Shown piece after piece: positions 27,779 through 40,052 of a stretch of 64,000 bases of DNA. The DNA is from Nitrosomonas marina (GTDB lineage Bacteria; Pseudomonadota; Gammaproteobacteria; Burkholderiales; Nitrosomonadaceae). Below the pieces are notes generated by a model. That model made no database searches and had not been told where the DNA came from. It saw only the letters and a list, made by a program, of their open reading frames with translations. The DNA lies in the NCBI RefSeq assembly GCF_900111605.1, contig NZ_FOIA01000004.1:1-64000 (forward strand). The letters are read 5' to 3'. How positions within the stretch are numbered: the stretch's first letter is position 1; each line of letters starts with the position of its first letter. Both the position numbers and the translations under genes were made by a program.

Positions 27779-28252
27779 ATGAATATTAACTTTACATTAA
27801 TTTCTCAGGCGCTTGCATTTTCAACATTCATATGGTTTACAGTTAAGTTTGTCTGGCCGCCATTGTTAAAGGCAATTGAAGAGCGCCAGAAAACGATTGC
27901 AGACGGTCTGGCGGCAGGAGAGCGCGGGAAGCATGAGCTGGAACTGGCAAGTCAACGATCTTCAGAAATTTTGAAAGAGGCTAAACAGCAGGCGGCAGAG
28001 ATTATTCAGCAGGCTGAGAAACGCGCTTCAGAGATTGTTGAGGAATCTAAAAAAACAGCTAAAGAAGAAGGTGGTCGTATTATTTCAGGCGCGAAAGCAG
28101 AAATAGACCACGAGATCTTCAGTGCAAAAGAAGCGTTGCGCCAACATGCTGCAGAACTGGCAATTGCAGGCGCATCAAAAATTCTTCGCAGGGAAGTCGA
28201 TGCAAAAGCACATGCAGATTTGCTTGCAACAATTGAGGAAGATTTAAAATAA
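27779..28252 (+). CDS. atpF: ATP synthase Fo subunit b
   Basis: This 157-residue peripheral-stalk subunit has one N-terminal membrane helix (TLISQALAFSTFIWFTVKFV) followed by a long charged helix rich in Ala, Glu and Lys that dimerises. The ATG at 27779 is chosen; TTG 27773 would add two residues. The stop overlaps the atpH start by one base (TAATG), so translation is coupled. Confidence 0.94.
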   Translation: MNINFTLISQALAFSTFIWFTVKFVWPPLLKAIEERQKTIADGLAAGERGKHELELASQRSSEILKEAKQQAAEIIQQAEKRASEIVEESKKTAKEEGGRIISGAKAEIDHEIFSAKEALRQHAAELAIAGASKILRREVDAKAHADLLATIEEDLK

Positions 28253-28788
28253 TGGCAGAAGCAGTAACGGTTGCCCGGCCCTATGCTGAAGCGGTCTACA
28301 AGCTGGCAGTAGCTAAAAATAAGCTTTCTGATTGGTCGAATATGCTCAGGGATGCGGCGGACATATCTCAGCAGGAGCAGATTAAAGGGCTTATAGGAAA
28401 TCCGGTCGTGTCGGCAAAACAGCTCGGAGAATTGCTGCTTGAAATTGGCAAGTCCAGGTTTAATCAGGAAGGCCGTAATTTTCTGTTAATGCTGGCAGAA
28501 AATAATAGAATCGGTATTCTGCCACAAATAAGTCAACTTTATGAGCATCTAAAATCACAGCATGAAGGTATGCTCGAAGCAACCATTATTTCGGCGTTTG
28601 AAATGGACAGCGGACAATTAAAGAAATTAGTGGCGTCACTGGAGCGGAAATTCGACAGGAAAATAGACGCAAAAGTTCAGGTGAATCCGGAGTTAGTCGG
28701 TGGCGTGATTGTAGAAGTTGGCGATGAAATATTCGATGCTTCCATTCGCGGTAAACTACAAGCAATGGCTAGTGCCCTTAAAAGCTAG
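28252..28788 (+). CDS. atpH: ATP synthase F1 subunit delta
   Basis: This 178-residue subunit links the b stalk to the top of F1. The N-terminal helical domain begins TVARPYAEAVYKLA, the usual family opening, and the C-terminal signature NPELVGGVIVEVGDEIFDAS is complete. It is coupled to atpF by an overlapping stop and start, and followed by AGGAG before atpA. Confidence 0.95.
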   Translation: MAEAVTVARPYAEAVYKLAVAKNKLSDWSNMLRDAADISQQEQIKGLIGNPVVSAKQLGELLLEIGKSRFNQEGRNFLLMLAENNRIGILPQISQLYEHLKSQHEGMLEATIISAFEMDSGQLKKLVASLERKFDRKIDAKVQVNPELVGGVIVEVGDEIFDASIRGKLQAMASALKS

Positions 28789-28801
28789 GAGTTAAAAAGA
28801 A

Positions 28802-30343
28802 ATGCAGTTAAATCCATCCGAAATCAGTGAGCTGATTAGAAATAGGATAGAAGGACTTGCTGATACAGCAGAAGTACGTACGCAAGGTACCATTGTCTCG
28901 GTAACAGATGGTATTGTTCGAATACATGGTTTATCGGATGTCATGCAAGGTGAGATGCTGGAGTTTCCAGGCAATACCTATGGGCTTGCACTTAATCTGG
29001 AAAGGGATTCAGTAGGTGCTGTGATCATGGGTGCATATGAGCATATTTCTGAAGGAGACACAGTTAAGTGCACTGGAAGAATCCTGGAGGTTCCTGTAGG
29101 AGAAGGATTGCTTGGGCGTGTAGTAAATGCCCTTGGACAGCCGATTGATGGAAAAGGTCCTATTACTTCTGAAAGATCGGAGCCTATTGAAAAAATTGCT
29201 CCAGGTGTAGTATGGCGCAAATCAGTGGATCAGCCTGTTCAAACTGGTTTGAAGTCAGTTGATTCTATGGTGCCTATTGGTCGAGGCCAGCGTGAGTTGA
29301 TAATCGGGGATCGCCAAACGGGTAAAACCGCTGTAGCAATCGATGCGATTATTAACCAGAAAGGCCAGGATATGCTCTGTATTTATGTGGCTATCGGGCA
29401 AAAAGCATCATCAATTGCGAATGTGGTTCGCAAACTAGAAGAGCATGGCGCTATGGAATATACGATCGTGGTAGCAGCAACCGCATCGGAATCAGCAGCT
29501 ATGCAGTTTATTGCACCCTATTCCGGCTGTACGATGGGAGAGTTTTTCCGTGATACCGGTCGTGATGCACTAATCGTTTATGATGATTTAACAAAACAGG
29601 CATGGGCATACCGCCAGATTTCACTACTGCTTAGGAGGCCGCCAGGTCGTGAAGCATATCCGGGTGATGTGTTTTACTTACATTCACGCCTGTTGGAAAG
29701 AGCGGCTAGGGTTAATGCAGATTATGTGGAAAAAGAGACAAATGGTGCAGTAAAAGGTAAAACAGGGTCGTTGACTGCATTGCCTATTATTGAAACACAA
29801 GCCGGCGACGTTACAGCGTTTGTACCAACAAATGTGATTTCAATTACTGACGGACAAATCTTCCTGGAAACAGACTTGTTTAATGCCGGTATACGTCCTG
29901 CTATCAACGCAGGCGTTTCTGTTTCGCGTGTTGGTGGTGCGGCACAAACGAAAGTCATTAAAAAGCTGGGTGGTGGTATACGTCTGGCGTTGGCTCAATA
30001 CAGAGAGTTGGCGGCATTTGCACAGTTCGCATCCGATTTGGATGAGGCGACTCGAAAGCAGCTTGATCGCGGTAAAATGGCTACAGAGCTGATGAAGCAA
30101 CCTCAATATGCTACATTGAGTGTCTCAGAAATGGCATTGACGTTGTTTGCAATCAACAACGGCTATTTTGATGATGTAGAAGTAAATCGCGCACTTGCAT
30201 TCGAAGCAGCGCTGAAAAGCTATATTCGTGGCCAGCATGCATCAATTTTGGAAAAAATTGAAAGCACCAAAGAACTTGATGCGGATACTGAAAAGAAACT
30301 TGTGGCTGCAATAGAAGAATTCAAGAAAAACGGAACCTACTAA
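28802..30343 (+). CDS. atpA: ATP synthase F1 subunit alpha
   Basis: This 513-residue regulatory nucleotide-binding subunit has normal length. Walker A is GDRQTGKTA (about residues 170-178). The [20 protein letters not shown] segment is the Walker B region, and [20 protein letters not shown] is the family signature. The ATG at 28802 has AGGAG 9 bases upstream. Three alpha and three beta subunits form the F1 head. Confidence 0.98.
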   Translation: MQLNPSEISELIRNRIEGLADTAEVRTQGTIVSVTDGIVRIHGLSDVMQGEMLEFPGNTYGLALNLERDSVGAVIMGAYEHISEGDTVKCTGRILEVPVGEGLLGRVVNALGQPIDGKGPITSERSEPIEKIAPGVVWRKSVDQPVQTGLKSVDSMVPIGRGQRELIIGDRQTGKTAVAIDAIINQKGQDMLCIYVAIGQKASSIANVVRKLEEHGAMEYTIVVAATASESAAMQFIAPYSGCTMGEFFRDTGRDALIVYDDLTKQAWAYRQISLLLRRPPGREAYPGDVFYLHSRLLERAARVNADYVEKETNGAVKGKTGSLTALPIIETQAGDVTAFVPTNVISITDGQIFLETDLFNAGIRPAINAGVSVSRVGGAAQTKVIKKLGGGIRLALAQYRELAAFAQFASDLDEATRKQLDRGKMATELMKQPQYATLSVSEMALTLFAINNGYFDDVEVNRALAFEAALKSYIRGQHASILEKIESTKELDADTEKKLVAAIEEFKKNGTY

Positions 30344-30346
30344 GCA

Positions 30347-31234
30347 ATGTCAGGCAGCAGAGAAATACGCAATAAGATCAAAAGCGTAAAAAATACGCAG
30401 AAAATTACTCGCGCAATGGAAATGGTTGCTGCATCCAAGATGCGCAAGGCTCAGGACCGTATGAAAAAAGCCAGGCCGTATGGTGAAAAAATACGTAATG
30501 TTGCTGCGCATATGAGTCGTGCAAACACCGAATATCGGCATCCATTTTTGGTTGAGCGTGATACCGTCAAACGCGTTGGTATAATCGTGATAACTTCTGA
30601 CAAGGGTTTGTGCGGTGGACTTAATACAAACGTGCTTCGCCGTGCCCTGAGCGAAATCAAATCATGGCAATCTGAAGGCGAAGAGGTTGAAGTCAGCTGT
30701 ATAGGCAGCAAGGGCCTGGGATTCATGAACAGACTCAAAGCAAATGTCATATCACAGGTTGTCGGTTTAGGTGATAGACCGGATATGGAAAAGTTGATTG
30801 GAGCAGTTAAAGTTGTGCTGGATAGCTACAATGAAGACCGCTTTGATCGCGTCTATATCTTTTATAATCGTTTCATCAATACCATGAAGCAAGAGCCTGT
30901 TATGGAAAAATTGCTGCCGCTCAGTGATGAGAAGATGAAATCTGACCAAGACAGCGATAAAAATGCATCGTCTACCGGCTGGGATTATATTTATGAGCCA
31001 GAAGCGAAACCGGTTATAGATGATATTATGGTTCGCTATGTAGAAGCGCTCATCTATCAGGCAGTGACGGAAAATATGGCTTCTGAACAATCTGCGCGAA
31101 TGGTGGCAATGAAGGCGGCATCAGATAATGCAGGTAACGTAATCGATGAATTAACACTTGTTTATAACAAGTCACGGCAGGCGGCTATTACCAAAGAGTT
31201 GTCGGAAATTGTGGGCGGCGCAGCAGCTGTTTAA
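30347..31234 (+). CDS. atpG: ATP synthase F1 subunit gamma
   Basis: This 295-residue central shaft has the conserved N-terminal helix ([20 protein letters not shown]) and C-terminal helix ([15 protein letters not shown]), which pack together inside the alpha/beta head. The middle contains [11 protein letters not shown], also conserved. It begins three bases after the atpA stop. Confidence 0.97.
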   Translation: MSGSREIRNKIKSVKNTQKITRAMEMVAASKMRKAQDRMKKARPYGEKIRNVAAHMSRANTEYRHPFLVERDTVKRVGIIVITSDKGLCGGLNTNVLRRALSEIKSWQSEGEEVEVSCIGSKGLGFMNRLKANVISQVVGLGDRPDMEKLIGAVKVVLDSYNEDRFDRVYIFYNRFINTMKQEPVMEKLLPLSDEKMKSDQDSDKNASSTGWDYIYEPEAKPVIDDIMVRYVEALIYQAVTENMASEQSARMVAMKAASDNAGNVIDELTLVYNKSRQAAITKELSEIVGGAAAV

Positions 31235-31249
31235 ATAAAAAGTATTTAG

Positions 31250-32638
<1,389 letters not shown>

Positions 32639-32653
32639 CGAGTATATACAAAA

Positions 32654-33076
32654 ATGGGTACAGTTTTTCATCTGGATATTGTCAGTGCCGAAGAATCTAT
32701 TTATTCGGGTCCCGTAGAGTTTCTCGTTGCGCCCGCACTCATGGGCGAACTGGGTATATATCCGCGACATACACCTTTGCTGACGAAGATTAAGTCAGGA
32801 ATGGTAAGAATCAAAGCGCAACTAAAAGAAGAAGAATTGGTGTATGTCTCTGGGGGAATGCTTGAAGTTCAGCCAGATGTAGTTACAATATTGGCCGACA
32901 CAGCGATACGTAGCCACGACCTGGATGAGGCGAAAGCAATAGAGGCAAAACGCGCAGCTGAAGATGCAATGAAAGACCGAACTTCAGAGCTGGATTATGC
33001 TCGCGCGCAGGCCGAATTAATGGAGGCTGTAGCGCAATTAGCAGCTATTGAGAAGTTAAGAAAACGCAGACATTAG
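32654..33076 (+). CDS. atpC: ATP synthase F1 subunit epsilon
   Basis: This 140-residue subunit has an N-terminal beta-sandwich ([33 protein letters not shown]) and two C-terminal helices that can inhibit ATP hydrolysis. It is the last gene of the operon; a strong terminator follows 26 bases after the stop. Confidence 0.96.
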   Translation: MGTVFHLDIVSAEESIYSGPVEFLVAPALMGELGIYPRHTPLLTKIKSGMVRIKAQLKEEELVYVSGGMLEVQPDVVTILADTAIRSHDLDEAKAIEAKRAAEDAMKDRTSELDYARAQAELMEAVAQLAAIEKLRKRRH

Positions 33077-33102
33077 TACAATATTCATGAATATAAGCTA
33101 GG

Positions 33103-33132
33103 GGCGACAATTGGATGTCGCCTTTTTTTTTA
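33103..33132 (+). terminator. Rho-independent terminator of the atp operon
   Basis: GGCGACA (33103-33109), loop ATTGGA, TGTCGCC (33116-33122), then at least nine T. It ends the ATP synthase operon before glmU. Confidence 0.9.
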
Positions 33133-33309
33133 TCAGTGATCTTTGTTATTGATATTTAACGAGCAAATCGGAACTGGATAATTACTTCATCTCCAGTAAT
33201 ACGTGTGGTATTGTGCGTTTTCAGACGCAGAGTTGGTGTACGGAACAATAATACAATCTAATAACCAGTTGAGTAAATCGCATGGTTTCGCAAGAGGGGA
33301 GTGTTTACG

Positions 33310-34680
33310 ATGACGTCTGAACTGAATATAGTTATTTTGGCAGCAGGTAAGGGAAAACGCATGCATTCATCTATGCCTAAGGTGTTGCATACACTAGCTG
33401 GCAAAGCATTGCTCGTGCATGTTCTGAATTTGGCAAATGAACTGGCCCCAAATCAAATTTGTATTGTGATCGGTCATGGTGCAGATCATGTAAAGAATGT
33501 TATTAATGATCCAAACCTGACATGGGTTACACAAGAGCCTCAATTAGGAACGGGACATGCAGTTTTACAGGCGAAACCACATTTAGATAAGAAAGGTATG
33601 ACCTTAATACTATATGGGGATGTGCCTCTTGTCAGCCTTGCATCTCTTAAACTACTTGTAGATGCTACAAAAAAACGTGCATGTGGCATTCTCACAGCAA
33701 TACTTGACGATCCTTATGGCTATGGACGGATTATTCGTGACGAAAACAGTGGTGAAATCAAAAACATAGTTGAGGAAAAAGACGCTAACAGCGTACAAAA
33801 GGCGATAACGGAAATCAACACCGGAATCATGGTTATTCCAAATGAATATTTGCATTCATGGCTGCCAAAACTGGAAACTAATAATGCTCAGATGGAATAT
33901 TACCTGACAGACATTGTTAAGATGGCAGTTGCACAGGATGTGCCAGTGGTGTCTTCACCCGCCATGCACAGCTGGGAAATAATGGGCGTCAACAGCAAGG
34001 TGCAGCTGGCAGAACTCGAGCGGATCTACCAGAATAATTACGCGCAAAATTTAATGGAAAAGGGAGTTCTATTGCGTGATCCAGCAAGGTTAGATGTTCG
34101 CGGAGAGTTAATTTGCGGTGCGGATGTTGAGATTGACGTTAATTGTGTCTTTGAAGGAACAGTTATTTTAGGTAACCAAGTTAAAATCAAAGCTAATTGT
34201 CTGTTAAAGGATGTCTCAGTATCAGAGAAAACTACAATACTGTCATTCAGTCATATTGAAGATGCAAAAATTGGTGCAAATTGCAGAATCGGCCCGTACT
34301 CAAGAATCCGACCGGAAACGCAGCTTATCGACAATGTACACATTGGTAATTTTGTTGAGGTAAAAAAAAGCAGTATTGCATCTGGCAGTAAAGTAAATCA
34401 TCTCAGTTATATTGGAGACACTACGATCGGGGAGAATGTCAATATCGGTGCGGGCACGATAACTTGTAATTATGATGGCGCCTACAAACATCAAACAGTT
34501 ATCGAGGATAATGTGTTCGTTGGCTCCGATACGCAACTGGTTGCACCGGTAACAGTTGCATATGGTTCCACTATTGGTGCTGGATCGACGATAACCAAGG
34601 ATACCCCTAAAAATGAATTAACCCTTTCAAGATCAAAGCAGATCAGTATATCCGGATGGAAGCGTCCATCGAAAACATAA
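33310..34680 (+). CDS. glmU: Bifunctional UDP-GlcNAc pyrophosphorylase / GlcN-1-P acetyltransferase
   Basis: This 456-residue enzyme makes UDP-GlcNAc from glucosamine-1-phosphate in two steps. The N-terminal nucleotidyltransferase has LAAGKGKRMHSSMPKVLHTL, and the middle has LYGDVPL. The C-terminal half is a left-handed beta-helix of hexapeptides with the acetyltransferase signature HLSYIGDTTIGENVNIGAGT. I chose the ATG at 33310, which has GAGGGGAG 9 bases upstream; a GTG at 33301 would add three residues. It sits with glmS, the preceding step of the same pathway, which feeds peptidoglycan and lipopolysaccharide. Confidence 0.96.
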   Translation: MTSELNIVILAAGKGKRMHSSMPKVLHTLAGKALLVHVLNLANELAPNQICIVIGHGADHVKNVINDPNLTWVTQEPQLGTGHAVLQAKPHLDKKGMTLILYGDVPLVSLASLKLLVDATKKRACGILTAILDDPYGYGRIIRDENSGEIKNIVEEKDANSVQKAITEINTGIMVIPNEYLHSWLPKLETNNAQMEYYLTDIVKMAVAQDVPVVSSPAMHSWEIMGVNSKVQLAELERIYQNNYAQNLMEKGVLLRDPARLDVRGELICGADVEIDVNCVFEGTVILGNQVKIKANCLLKDVSVSEKTTILSFSHIEDAKIGANCRIGPYSRIRPETQLIDNVHIGNFVEVKKSSIASGSKVNHLSYIGDTTIGENVNIGAGTITCNYDGAYKHQTVIEDNVFVGSDTQLVAPVTVAYGSTIGAGSTITKDTPKNELTLSRSKQISISGWKRPSKT

Positions 34681-34719
34681 CCGTTTTGCATATTAATTAC
34701 TGGTACAGGAATAAATCGT

Positions 34720-36567
34720 ATGTGCGGAATTGTGAGTGCTGTTGCAAATAACAATGTTGTTCCCGTCTTACTTGAAGGATTGTTACGTCTTGAATATAGG
34801 GGATACGACTCAGCAGGCCTGGTGATTACCAATAATGGACTGCAGAGACTGCGAACTGCTGGTCGTGTTGCCGAGTTGAAAAAAAAGGCTGAAGATCAAA
34901 GTACTTATGGACTAGCGGGTATTGCGCATACACGGTGGGCGACGCATGGTGAACCATCTGAACGGAATGCGCATCCCCATTTATCAGGAACTGATTCCAG
35001 AATTGCCGTTGTTCATAACGGTATTATCGAAAATCATGAATCAATGCGCAAGCAGTTGCAGGCAGAGGGCTATGAATTCGTGTCGGATACGGACACTGAA
35101 GTCATTGCACATTTGATTGCATATAATTTAAAAAATACGACGGATCTGCTGAAAGCGGTTTGTTTGTCGATATCTGAGCTGCAGGGTGCGTACGCCATCG
35201 CAGTGATGGAAGAGGAAAATCCCGAACGAATCGTAGTCGCCCGTAACGGCGCCCCATTATTATTAGGATTGGGTGAGGATGGTATTTATGCGGCCTCGGA
35301 TGCGTCCGCGTTGCTGCAGACAACCCGCAATATGATTTATCTCGAAGAAGGCGATGTTGCTGAGCTGTATAAAGATCAATACCATATTTTCGATTGCTCG
35401 GAGGGTTATATAGGCAGGGAAGTTCAGCGACCTGTTCATCAAAGCGATTTGACGAGTGATGCGATCGATATGGGACCATACGATCACTTTATGCAAAAGG
35501 AAATCTTTGAGCAGCCGAGTGCCGTGGCTAATACGCTTGAAATGGTATTTAATGCTCAATCTGTTTCTCCCGGTCTGTTTGGTAACGCTGCCGAGAAAAT
35601 ATTTTCGAAAACGCATAGTTTGCTTATTCTTGCCTGCGGTACAAGTTACCATGCTGGCCTCGTTGCGCGGTACTGGATGGAATCCGTCGCTGGACTGCCA
35701 TGTGCCGTTGAAATAGCCAGTGAATATCGTTATCGTAATCCTGTTGCAGATCCTCATACGCTGGTTGTGGGTATATCTCAATCTGGCGAGACTGCAGACA
35801 CGCTGGCTGCGATGAATTATGCGAAACAACTGGGCCATTTACACAGTCTTGCAATCTGTAACGTTGCAGAAAGTGCGCTGATCAGACAGACGGATTTGCG
35901 GTTTTTAACGCGTGCAGGGCCGGAGATTGGTGTTGCTTCGACAAAAGCATTTACCACGCAACTTGCTTCGTTATTGTTATTAACTGTGTTGCTGGCAAAG
36001 ATGCGCAACAAGTTATCGATTGAAAAAGAGCGCGAAATGATTGCCATGTTACGGCACTTACCAGCTGCGCTGCAAGCATCGTTGCAGATAGAACCTGAAG
36101 TACAAGAGTGGTCGCAGCGTTTCTCTGAAAAACGTCATGCGTTGTTTCTTGGTCGTGGAATGCATTATCCGATAGCGATGGAAGGTGCATTGAAGTTAAA
36201 GGAAATTTCATATATTCACGCCGAAGCGTATGCATCTGGGGAATTAAAGCATGGTCCGTTGGCACTGGTAGACAGGGATATGCCGGTTGTTGCCATAGCG
36301 CCAAATGATCAGCTGCTGGGGAAGCTTAAATCAAATTTGCAGGAAGTAAACGCCCGGGGCGGGGAATTATATGTATTTGCTGATGCGGACACTGAGATTG
36401 AAGAAAGTGATAGTCTTCACGTTATTCGACTGGCTGAGCATGCGGGCATTCTGAGTCCGATTTTACATACGATACCGCTGCAATTACTGGCTTACCATGT
36501 TGCCCTTGTCAAAGGTACCGATGTGGACAAACCCAGAAATCTTGCAAAAGCGGTAACGGTGGAATAA
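34720..36567 (+). CDS. glmS: Glutamine-fructose-6-phosphate aminotransferase
   Basis: This 615-residue enzyme forms glucosamine-6-phosphate from fructose-6-phosphate and glutamine. The N-terminal glutaminase starts MCGIVSAVA with Cys2 as nucleophile, and has the conserved [16 protein letters not shown]. Two SIS sugar-isomerase domains follow ([23 protein letters not shown] and [19 protein letters not shown]). The end is [11 protein letters not shown], with the family's closing segment. It lies 39 bases after glmU. I see no glmS ribozyme in this short spacer, as expected outside Gram-positives. Confidence 0.97.
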   Translation: MCGIVSAVANNNVVPVLLEGLLRLEYRGYDSAGLVITNNGLQRLRTAGRVAELKKKAEDQSTYGLAGIAHTRWATHGEPSERNAHPHLSGTDSRIAVVHNGIIENHESMRKQLQAEGYEFVSDTDTEVIAHLIAYNLKNTTDLLKAVCLSISELQGAYAIAVMEEENPERIVVARNGAPLLLGLGEDGIYAASDASALLQTTRNMIYLEEGDVAELYKDQYHIFDCSEGYIGREVQRPVHQSDLTSDAIDMGPYDHFMQKEIFEQPSAVANTLEMVFNAQSVSPGLFGNAAEKIFSKTHSLLILACGTSYHAGLVARYWMESVAGLPCAVEIASEYRYRNPVADPHTLVVGISQSGETADTLAAMNYAKQLGHLHSLAICNVAESALIRQTDLRFLTRAGPEIGVASTKAFTTQLASLLLLTVLLAKMRNKLSIEKEREMIAMLRHLPAALQASLQIEPEVQEWSQRFSEKRHALFLGRGMHYPIAMEGALKLKEISYIHAEAYASGELKHGPLALVDRDMPVVAIAPNDQLLGKLKSNLQEVNARGGELYVFADADTEIEESDSLHVIRLAEHAGILSPILHTIPLQLLAYHVALVKGTDVDKPRNLAKAVTVE

Positions 36568-36682
36568 ATGAAACTGTTTGAATTTTTCTTTGGATTCATG
36601 CTGTATTGAGTGCTGTATTTTTCTTTTTTCCTGGTTGTGGCGAATGGTAAGATAAACTTTCTTAATACAGGATATAAAATAA

Positions 36683-37408
36683 ATGGCAGGTCACAGTAAA
36701 TGGGCAAATATCAAGCATAAGAAAGCAGCACAAGACGCCAAACGCGGTAAGATTTTTACCCGCTTAATTAAAGAAATAACCGTAGCTGCCCGCTTGGGCG
36801 GCGGAGACCCAAACAGTAATCCGCGATTGCGTCTCGCCATGGACAAAGCGTTTGGTCAGAATATGCCCAAAGACAATGTGGAGCGTGCTATAAAGCGTGG
36901 TAGTGGCGATCTTGAGGGCGTCAATTACGAAGAAATCCGGTATGAAGGTTATGGAATTTCAGGTGCTGCGGTGATGGTCGATTGCATGACGGATAACCGT
37001 ATGCGAACTGTTGCGGATGTGCGTCATGCATTCAGTAAATTCGGTGGTAATTTGGGTACTGATGGTTCGGTTGCTTTTCAATTCAAGCATTGTGGACAGT
37101 TTATATTTGCGCCGGGTACACCGGAAGATAAACTTATGGAAGCAGCACTGGAGGCCGGGGCCGAAGATATTATCAGCAATGATGATGGAAGTGTTGAAGT
37201 CGTTACTGCACCTTATGAATTTGTTTCTGCGAAGGAGACAATGGAAAATGCCGGCTTTACTGCGGAATTGGCAGAAGTGACAATGAAGCCTATCAATGAA
37301 ACCGTTTTAACTGGTGACGATGCGGTCAAAATGCAGAAGCTGCTTGACGCACTGGAAAACCTGGATGACGTTCAGGCTGTTTATACCACAGCGGTACTTG
37401 ATGAGTAA
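36683..37408 (+). CDS. yebC: YebC/PmpR-family protein (TACO1-like)
   Basis: This 241-residue protein opens with the family signature [20 protein letters not shown] and carries the internal [20 protein letters not shown]. The family acts either as DNA-binding regulators or, as shown for some members and for mitochondrial TACO1, in translation of difficult sequences. It sits directly upstream of ruvC, a very common arrangement. The 47-bp spacer holds the AGGTGG used by ruvC. Confidence 0.95.
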   Translation: MAGHSKWANIKHKKAAQDAKRGKIFTRLIKEITVAARLGGGDPNSNPRLRLAMDKAFGQNMPKDNVERAIKRGSGDLEGVNYEEIRYEGYGISGAAVMVDCMTDNRMRTVADVRHAFSKFGGNLGTDGSVAFQFKHCGQFIFAPGTPEDKLMEAALEAGAEDIISNDDGSVEVVTAPYEFVSAKETMENAGFTAELAEVTMKPINETVLTGDDAVKMQKLLDALENLDDVQAVYTTAVLDE

Positions 37409-37428
37409 ATTCAAACACAGGTGGTCAT

Positions 37429-37944
37429 ATTCGAATTCTAGGTATAGATCCGGGATTGCGTACCACAGGATTTGGTGTTATTGACTGGCGCGCGCATCAA
37501 TTAAAGTATGTCGGTAGTGGGTGCGTAAGGACTCCTAAAGGCACATTACCGGCCCGTCTTAAGTTAATAATGGATAATCTGCGAGAGATTATTTCACACT
37601 ACCGGCCCGACCAGGTTGCTGTTGAACAAGTGTTTGTCAATGTCAATCCCAAGTCGACGTTATTATTGGGGCAGGCCAGGGGAGCAGCAATCTGTGCGGC
37701 GGTGCTACATAATCTTGATGTGTCTGAATATACTGCACTGCAAATTAAACAGGCAGTTGTTGGAAACGGACATGCACACAAAGACCAGGTTCAGTCCATG
37801 GTAATACAGTTACTTAGCCTTACAGGTATTCCCGGAAAAGATGCTGCCGATGCGCTGGCTTGCGCAATTTGCCACGCGCACGGTGGTTCGGGATTGGGCA
37901 AGTTTTCGTCGGGCTTGCGTATGAAAAGAGGAAGACTGGTTTGA
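37429..37944 (+). CDS. ruvC: Holliday junction resolvase RuvC, apparent AUU start
   Basis: This RNase-H-fold nuclease resolves Holliday junctions together with RuvAB. The family opens [16 protein letters not shown], with the Asp of GIDPG catalytic. Here the frame reads [16 protein letters not shown], the expected Met codon being ATT at 37429-37431. The frame is open upstream only to TGA 37402-37404 and contains no ATG, GTG or TTG. The first TTG (37456) would remove the catalytic Asp. AGGTGG (37419-37424) sits four bases before the ATT. Other acidic residues ([25 protein letters not shown]) are present. It gives 171 residues, normal length. The stop overlaps ruvA. Confidence 0.9.
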   Translation: MRILGIDPGLRTTGFGVIDWRAHQLKYVGSGCVRTPKGTLPARLKLIMDNLREIISHYRPDQVAVEQVFVNVNPKSTLLLGQARGAAICAAVLHNLDVSEYTALQIKQAVVGNGHAHKDQVQSMVIQLLSLTGIPGKDAADALACAICHAHGGSGLGKFSSGLRMKRGRLV

Positions 37945-38525
37945 TCGGCAGACTGCAGGGTATTCTGCTGGCGAAGCAGCCGCCGCGAATCGTACTGGAT
38001 GTCGCGGGCATCGGTTATGAAGTCGATGTGCCGATGAACACTTTTTTCGATCTTCCGGCACCGGGTGAACAGGTGATACTGTATACGCATCTTATGGTTC
38101 GGGATGATGCGCATTTGTTATTCGGTTTTGCAACCGAGAAAGAACGTGAAGTTTTTCGTCAACTTGTCAAAATTTCAGGAATCGGCGCAAGAACTGCGTT
38201 GGCACTACTATCCGGCATGACTGTCGCCGATTTGCAACATGCTGTCGAATCGGATGATAGTGCACGGCTGGTGAAAATACCCGGAATCGGAAAAAAAACA
38301 GCGGAACGACTTTTGCTGGAATTGCGAGGGAAACTGGTTGCCGCTGCTGACGACTTGACTTCCTCAGTTGGTACTGCTGACCAGACTCTAGACGTAATGA
38401 ACGCGCTGTTGTCTCTGGGTTATAATGAACGCGAAGTTGACTGGGCGATCAAGCAGATACCTCCGGATGCGACTGTGACGGAGGGTATTCGCCGTGCTTT
38501 GCAGCAATTGTCAAGGGATAAATAA
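37941..38525 (+). CDS. ruvA: Holliday junction DNA helicase subunit RuvA
   Basis: This 194-residue junction-binding protein begins TTG-ATC-GGC, giving the standard MIGRLQGIL start; the TTG overlaps the ruvC stop by four bases. The OB-fold domain is followed by two helix-hairpin-helix motifs ([18 protein letters not shown] and [20 protein letters not shown]). The C-terminal domain that contacts RuvB ends with [10 protein letters not shown]. The longer open frame to 37860 overlaps ruvC and is not used. Confidence 0.95.
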   Translation: MIGRLQGILLAKQPPRIVLDVAGIGYEVDVPMNTFFDLPAPGEQVILYTHLMVRDDAHLLFGFATEKEREVFRQLVKISGIGARTALALLSGMTVADLQHAVESDDSARLVKIPGIGKKTAERLLLELRGKLVAAADDLTSSVGTADQTLDVMNALLSLGYNEREVDWAIKQIPPDATVTEGIRRALQQLSRDK

Positions 38526-38536
38526 ATTTCGGCGTT

Positions 38537-39574
38537 ATGATTGAAACGGACCGACTAATCAATGCTACTACATCTTCATCTCAGGAAGAAGTCCTGGAAC
38601 GCGCTTTACGTCCGAAAATGCTTGAGGATTACGTTGGTCAGGAAAAAATCCGCGGCCAATTGAGTATTTTCATCGAAGCTGCACGCCGACGCCAGGAGGC
38701 ACTGGATCATGTTTTGTTGTTTGGCCCGCCGGGACTCGGTAAAACCACGCTGGCGCATATCATCGCCAGAGAAATGACCGTCAATTTACGTCATACGTCC
38801 GGTCCCGTGCTGGAGCGTCCCGGCGACCTTGCTGCTTTGCTGACAAACCTGGAGCCGAATGACGTGTTGTTTATCGATGAAATACACCGTTTGTCGCCAA
38901 TGGTTGAAGAAATTCTGTATCCGGCGCTGGAAGATTATCAGCTGGATATTATGATCGGAGAAGGCCCGGCAGCACGATCTGTCAAACTGGATTTGCCGCC
39001 GTTTACACTGGTTGGTGCAACTACGCGTGCCGGTATGCTGACAAATCCGCTACGCGATCGCTTCGGTATTGTTTCGCGGTTGGAATTTTATACAGCGAAT
39101 GAATTAAGTAAAATTGTGGAACGATCAGCCGGGTTGATTAATGTAGAGATGACACCGGACGGTGCTTTGGAAATTGCGCGACGTTCACGGGGTACGCCGC
39201 GCATTGCTAATCGCTTGTTGCGCCGTGTGCGTGACTATGCCGAAGTCAAATCCAATGGTCAGGTGACGAAACAAATTGCTGATGCTGCCTTGAGCATGCT
39301 GGATGTCGATTCGACTGGTCTGGATGTCATGGACAGAAAGCTGCTATTGTCTGTTTTGGAGAAATTTGAAGGTGGGCCGGTCGGTGTTGATAATCTTGCC
39401 GCTGCTATCGGAGAAGAACGTGACACCATTGAAGATGTGCTGGAGCCGTATTTGATTCAGCAAGGATTTCTTAAACGTACACCACGGGGCCGTATGGCGA
39501 CAATTATCGCTTACCGTCATTTTGGACTGCCATTGCCCAGAAGTGGCATACAGGGAGAGTTATGGGAAGAATGA
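38537..39574 (+). CDS. ruvB: Holliday junction DNA helicase subunit RuvB
   Basis: This 345-residue AAA+ motor drives branch migration with RuvA. Walker A is [13 protein letters not shown], Walker B is [10 protein letters not shown], sensor 1 lies in [20 protein letters not shown], and the Arg-finger region and winged-helix domain ([16 protein letters not shown]) follow. It starts 11 bases after ruvA. The ruvC-ruvA-ruvB order is the usual proteobacterial operon. Confidence 0.98.
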   Translation: MIETDRLINATTSSSQEEVLERALRPKMLEDYVGQEKIRGQLSIFIEAARRRQEALDHVLLFGPPGLGKTTLAHIIAREMTVNLRHTSGPVLERPGDLAALLTNLEPNDVLFIDEIHRLSPMVEEILYPALEDYQLDIMIGEGPAARSVKLDLPPFTLVGATTRAGMLTNPLRDRFGIVSRLEFYTANELSKIVERSAGLINVEMTPDGALEIARRSRGTPRIANRLLRRVRDYAEVKSNGQVTKQIADAALSMLDVDSTGLDVMDRKLLLSVLEKFEGGPVGVDNLAAAIGEERDTIEDVLEPYLIQQGFLKRTPRGRMATIIAYRHFGLPLPRSGIQGELWEE

Positions 39575-39617
39575 GAACCGTTCTTGCCCGATTTAATCAT
39601 TTTAATTGTTTTCAATT

Positions 39618-40052
39618 ATGCAAACTCATACATTGCGTTTTATTATCGCTATTCTGCTGACTGTAGTGATTATGCTGTATTTTTATACGGACCGGGAAAA
39701 AAAACAATACAGTCAATCGGCTGAGCCAGCCGTAGCACAAATTCTGGCAGAAATCTCCACCTGGGAAAAGGAGCCTTTGCTCAGGCATCTTGCGCCGGAA
39801 GCGAAACAGACCATCACCGACGAGCAACTGGATCAATTGCTTGATCACTATCGCAGTTTTGGCAGATTTTATTCCATTGATGAACTGGATTTTTCACGCA
39901 TATCGAGTGTATTTTCCTTGTTTGGTGAAAAGCGGCTTAATTACTCTGGTGTGGCGGAGTATTCGAGCGGCCCGATTAACATCAACATAACCCTGGTTGA
40001 ACGAGGTGGTTATTATCTTGTTTATAATTTTACTTTGAGCAGAGCATCATAA
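39618..40052 (+). CDS. Small membrane-anchored protein of unknown function
   Basis: This 144-residue protein has an N-terminal membrane segment (FIIAILLTVVIMLYFY) and a likely periplasmic domain of about 110 residues, with short helices (LDQLLDHYRSFGRF) and beta-strands (INITLVERGGYYLVYNFTL). I recognise no family; the fold pattern recalls small NTF2- or DUF-type periplasmic domains, which is a guess. The ATG at 39618 lies 43 bases after ruvB on the same strand, so it may be the last gene of that operon. A TTG at 39606 would add four residues. Confidence 0.7.
   Translation: MQTHTLRFIIAILLTVVIMLYFYTDREKKQYSQSAEPAVAQILAEISTWEKEPLLRHLAPEAKQTITDEQLDQLLDHYRSFGRFYSIDELDFSRISSVFSLFGEKRLNYSGVAEYSSGPININITLVERGGYYLVYNFTLSRAS

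Noticed and set aside
37860-37940. Extended ruvA start inside ruvC
   Set aside because: RuvA proteins begin M-I-G-R-L; the TTG at 37941 gives exactly that, and the extension lies wholly within ruvC.
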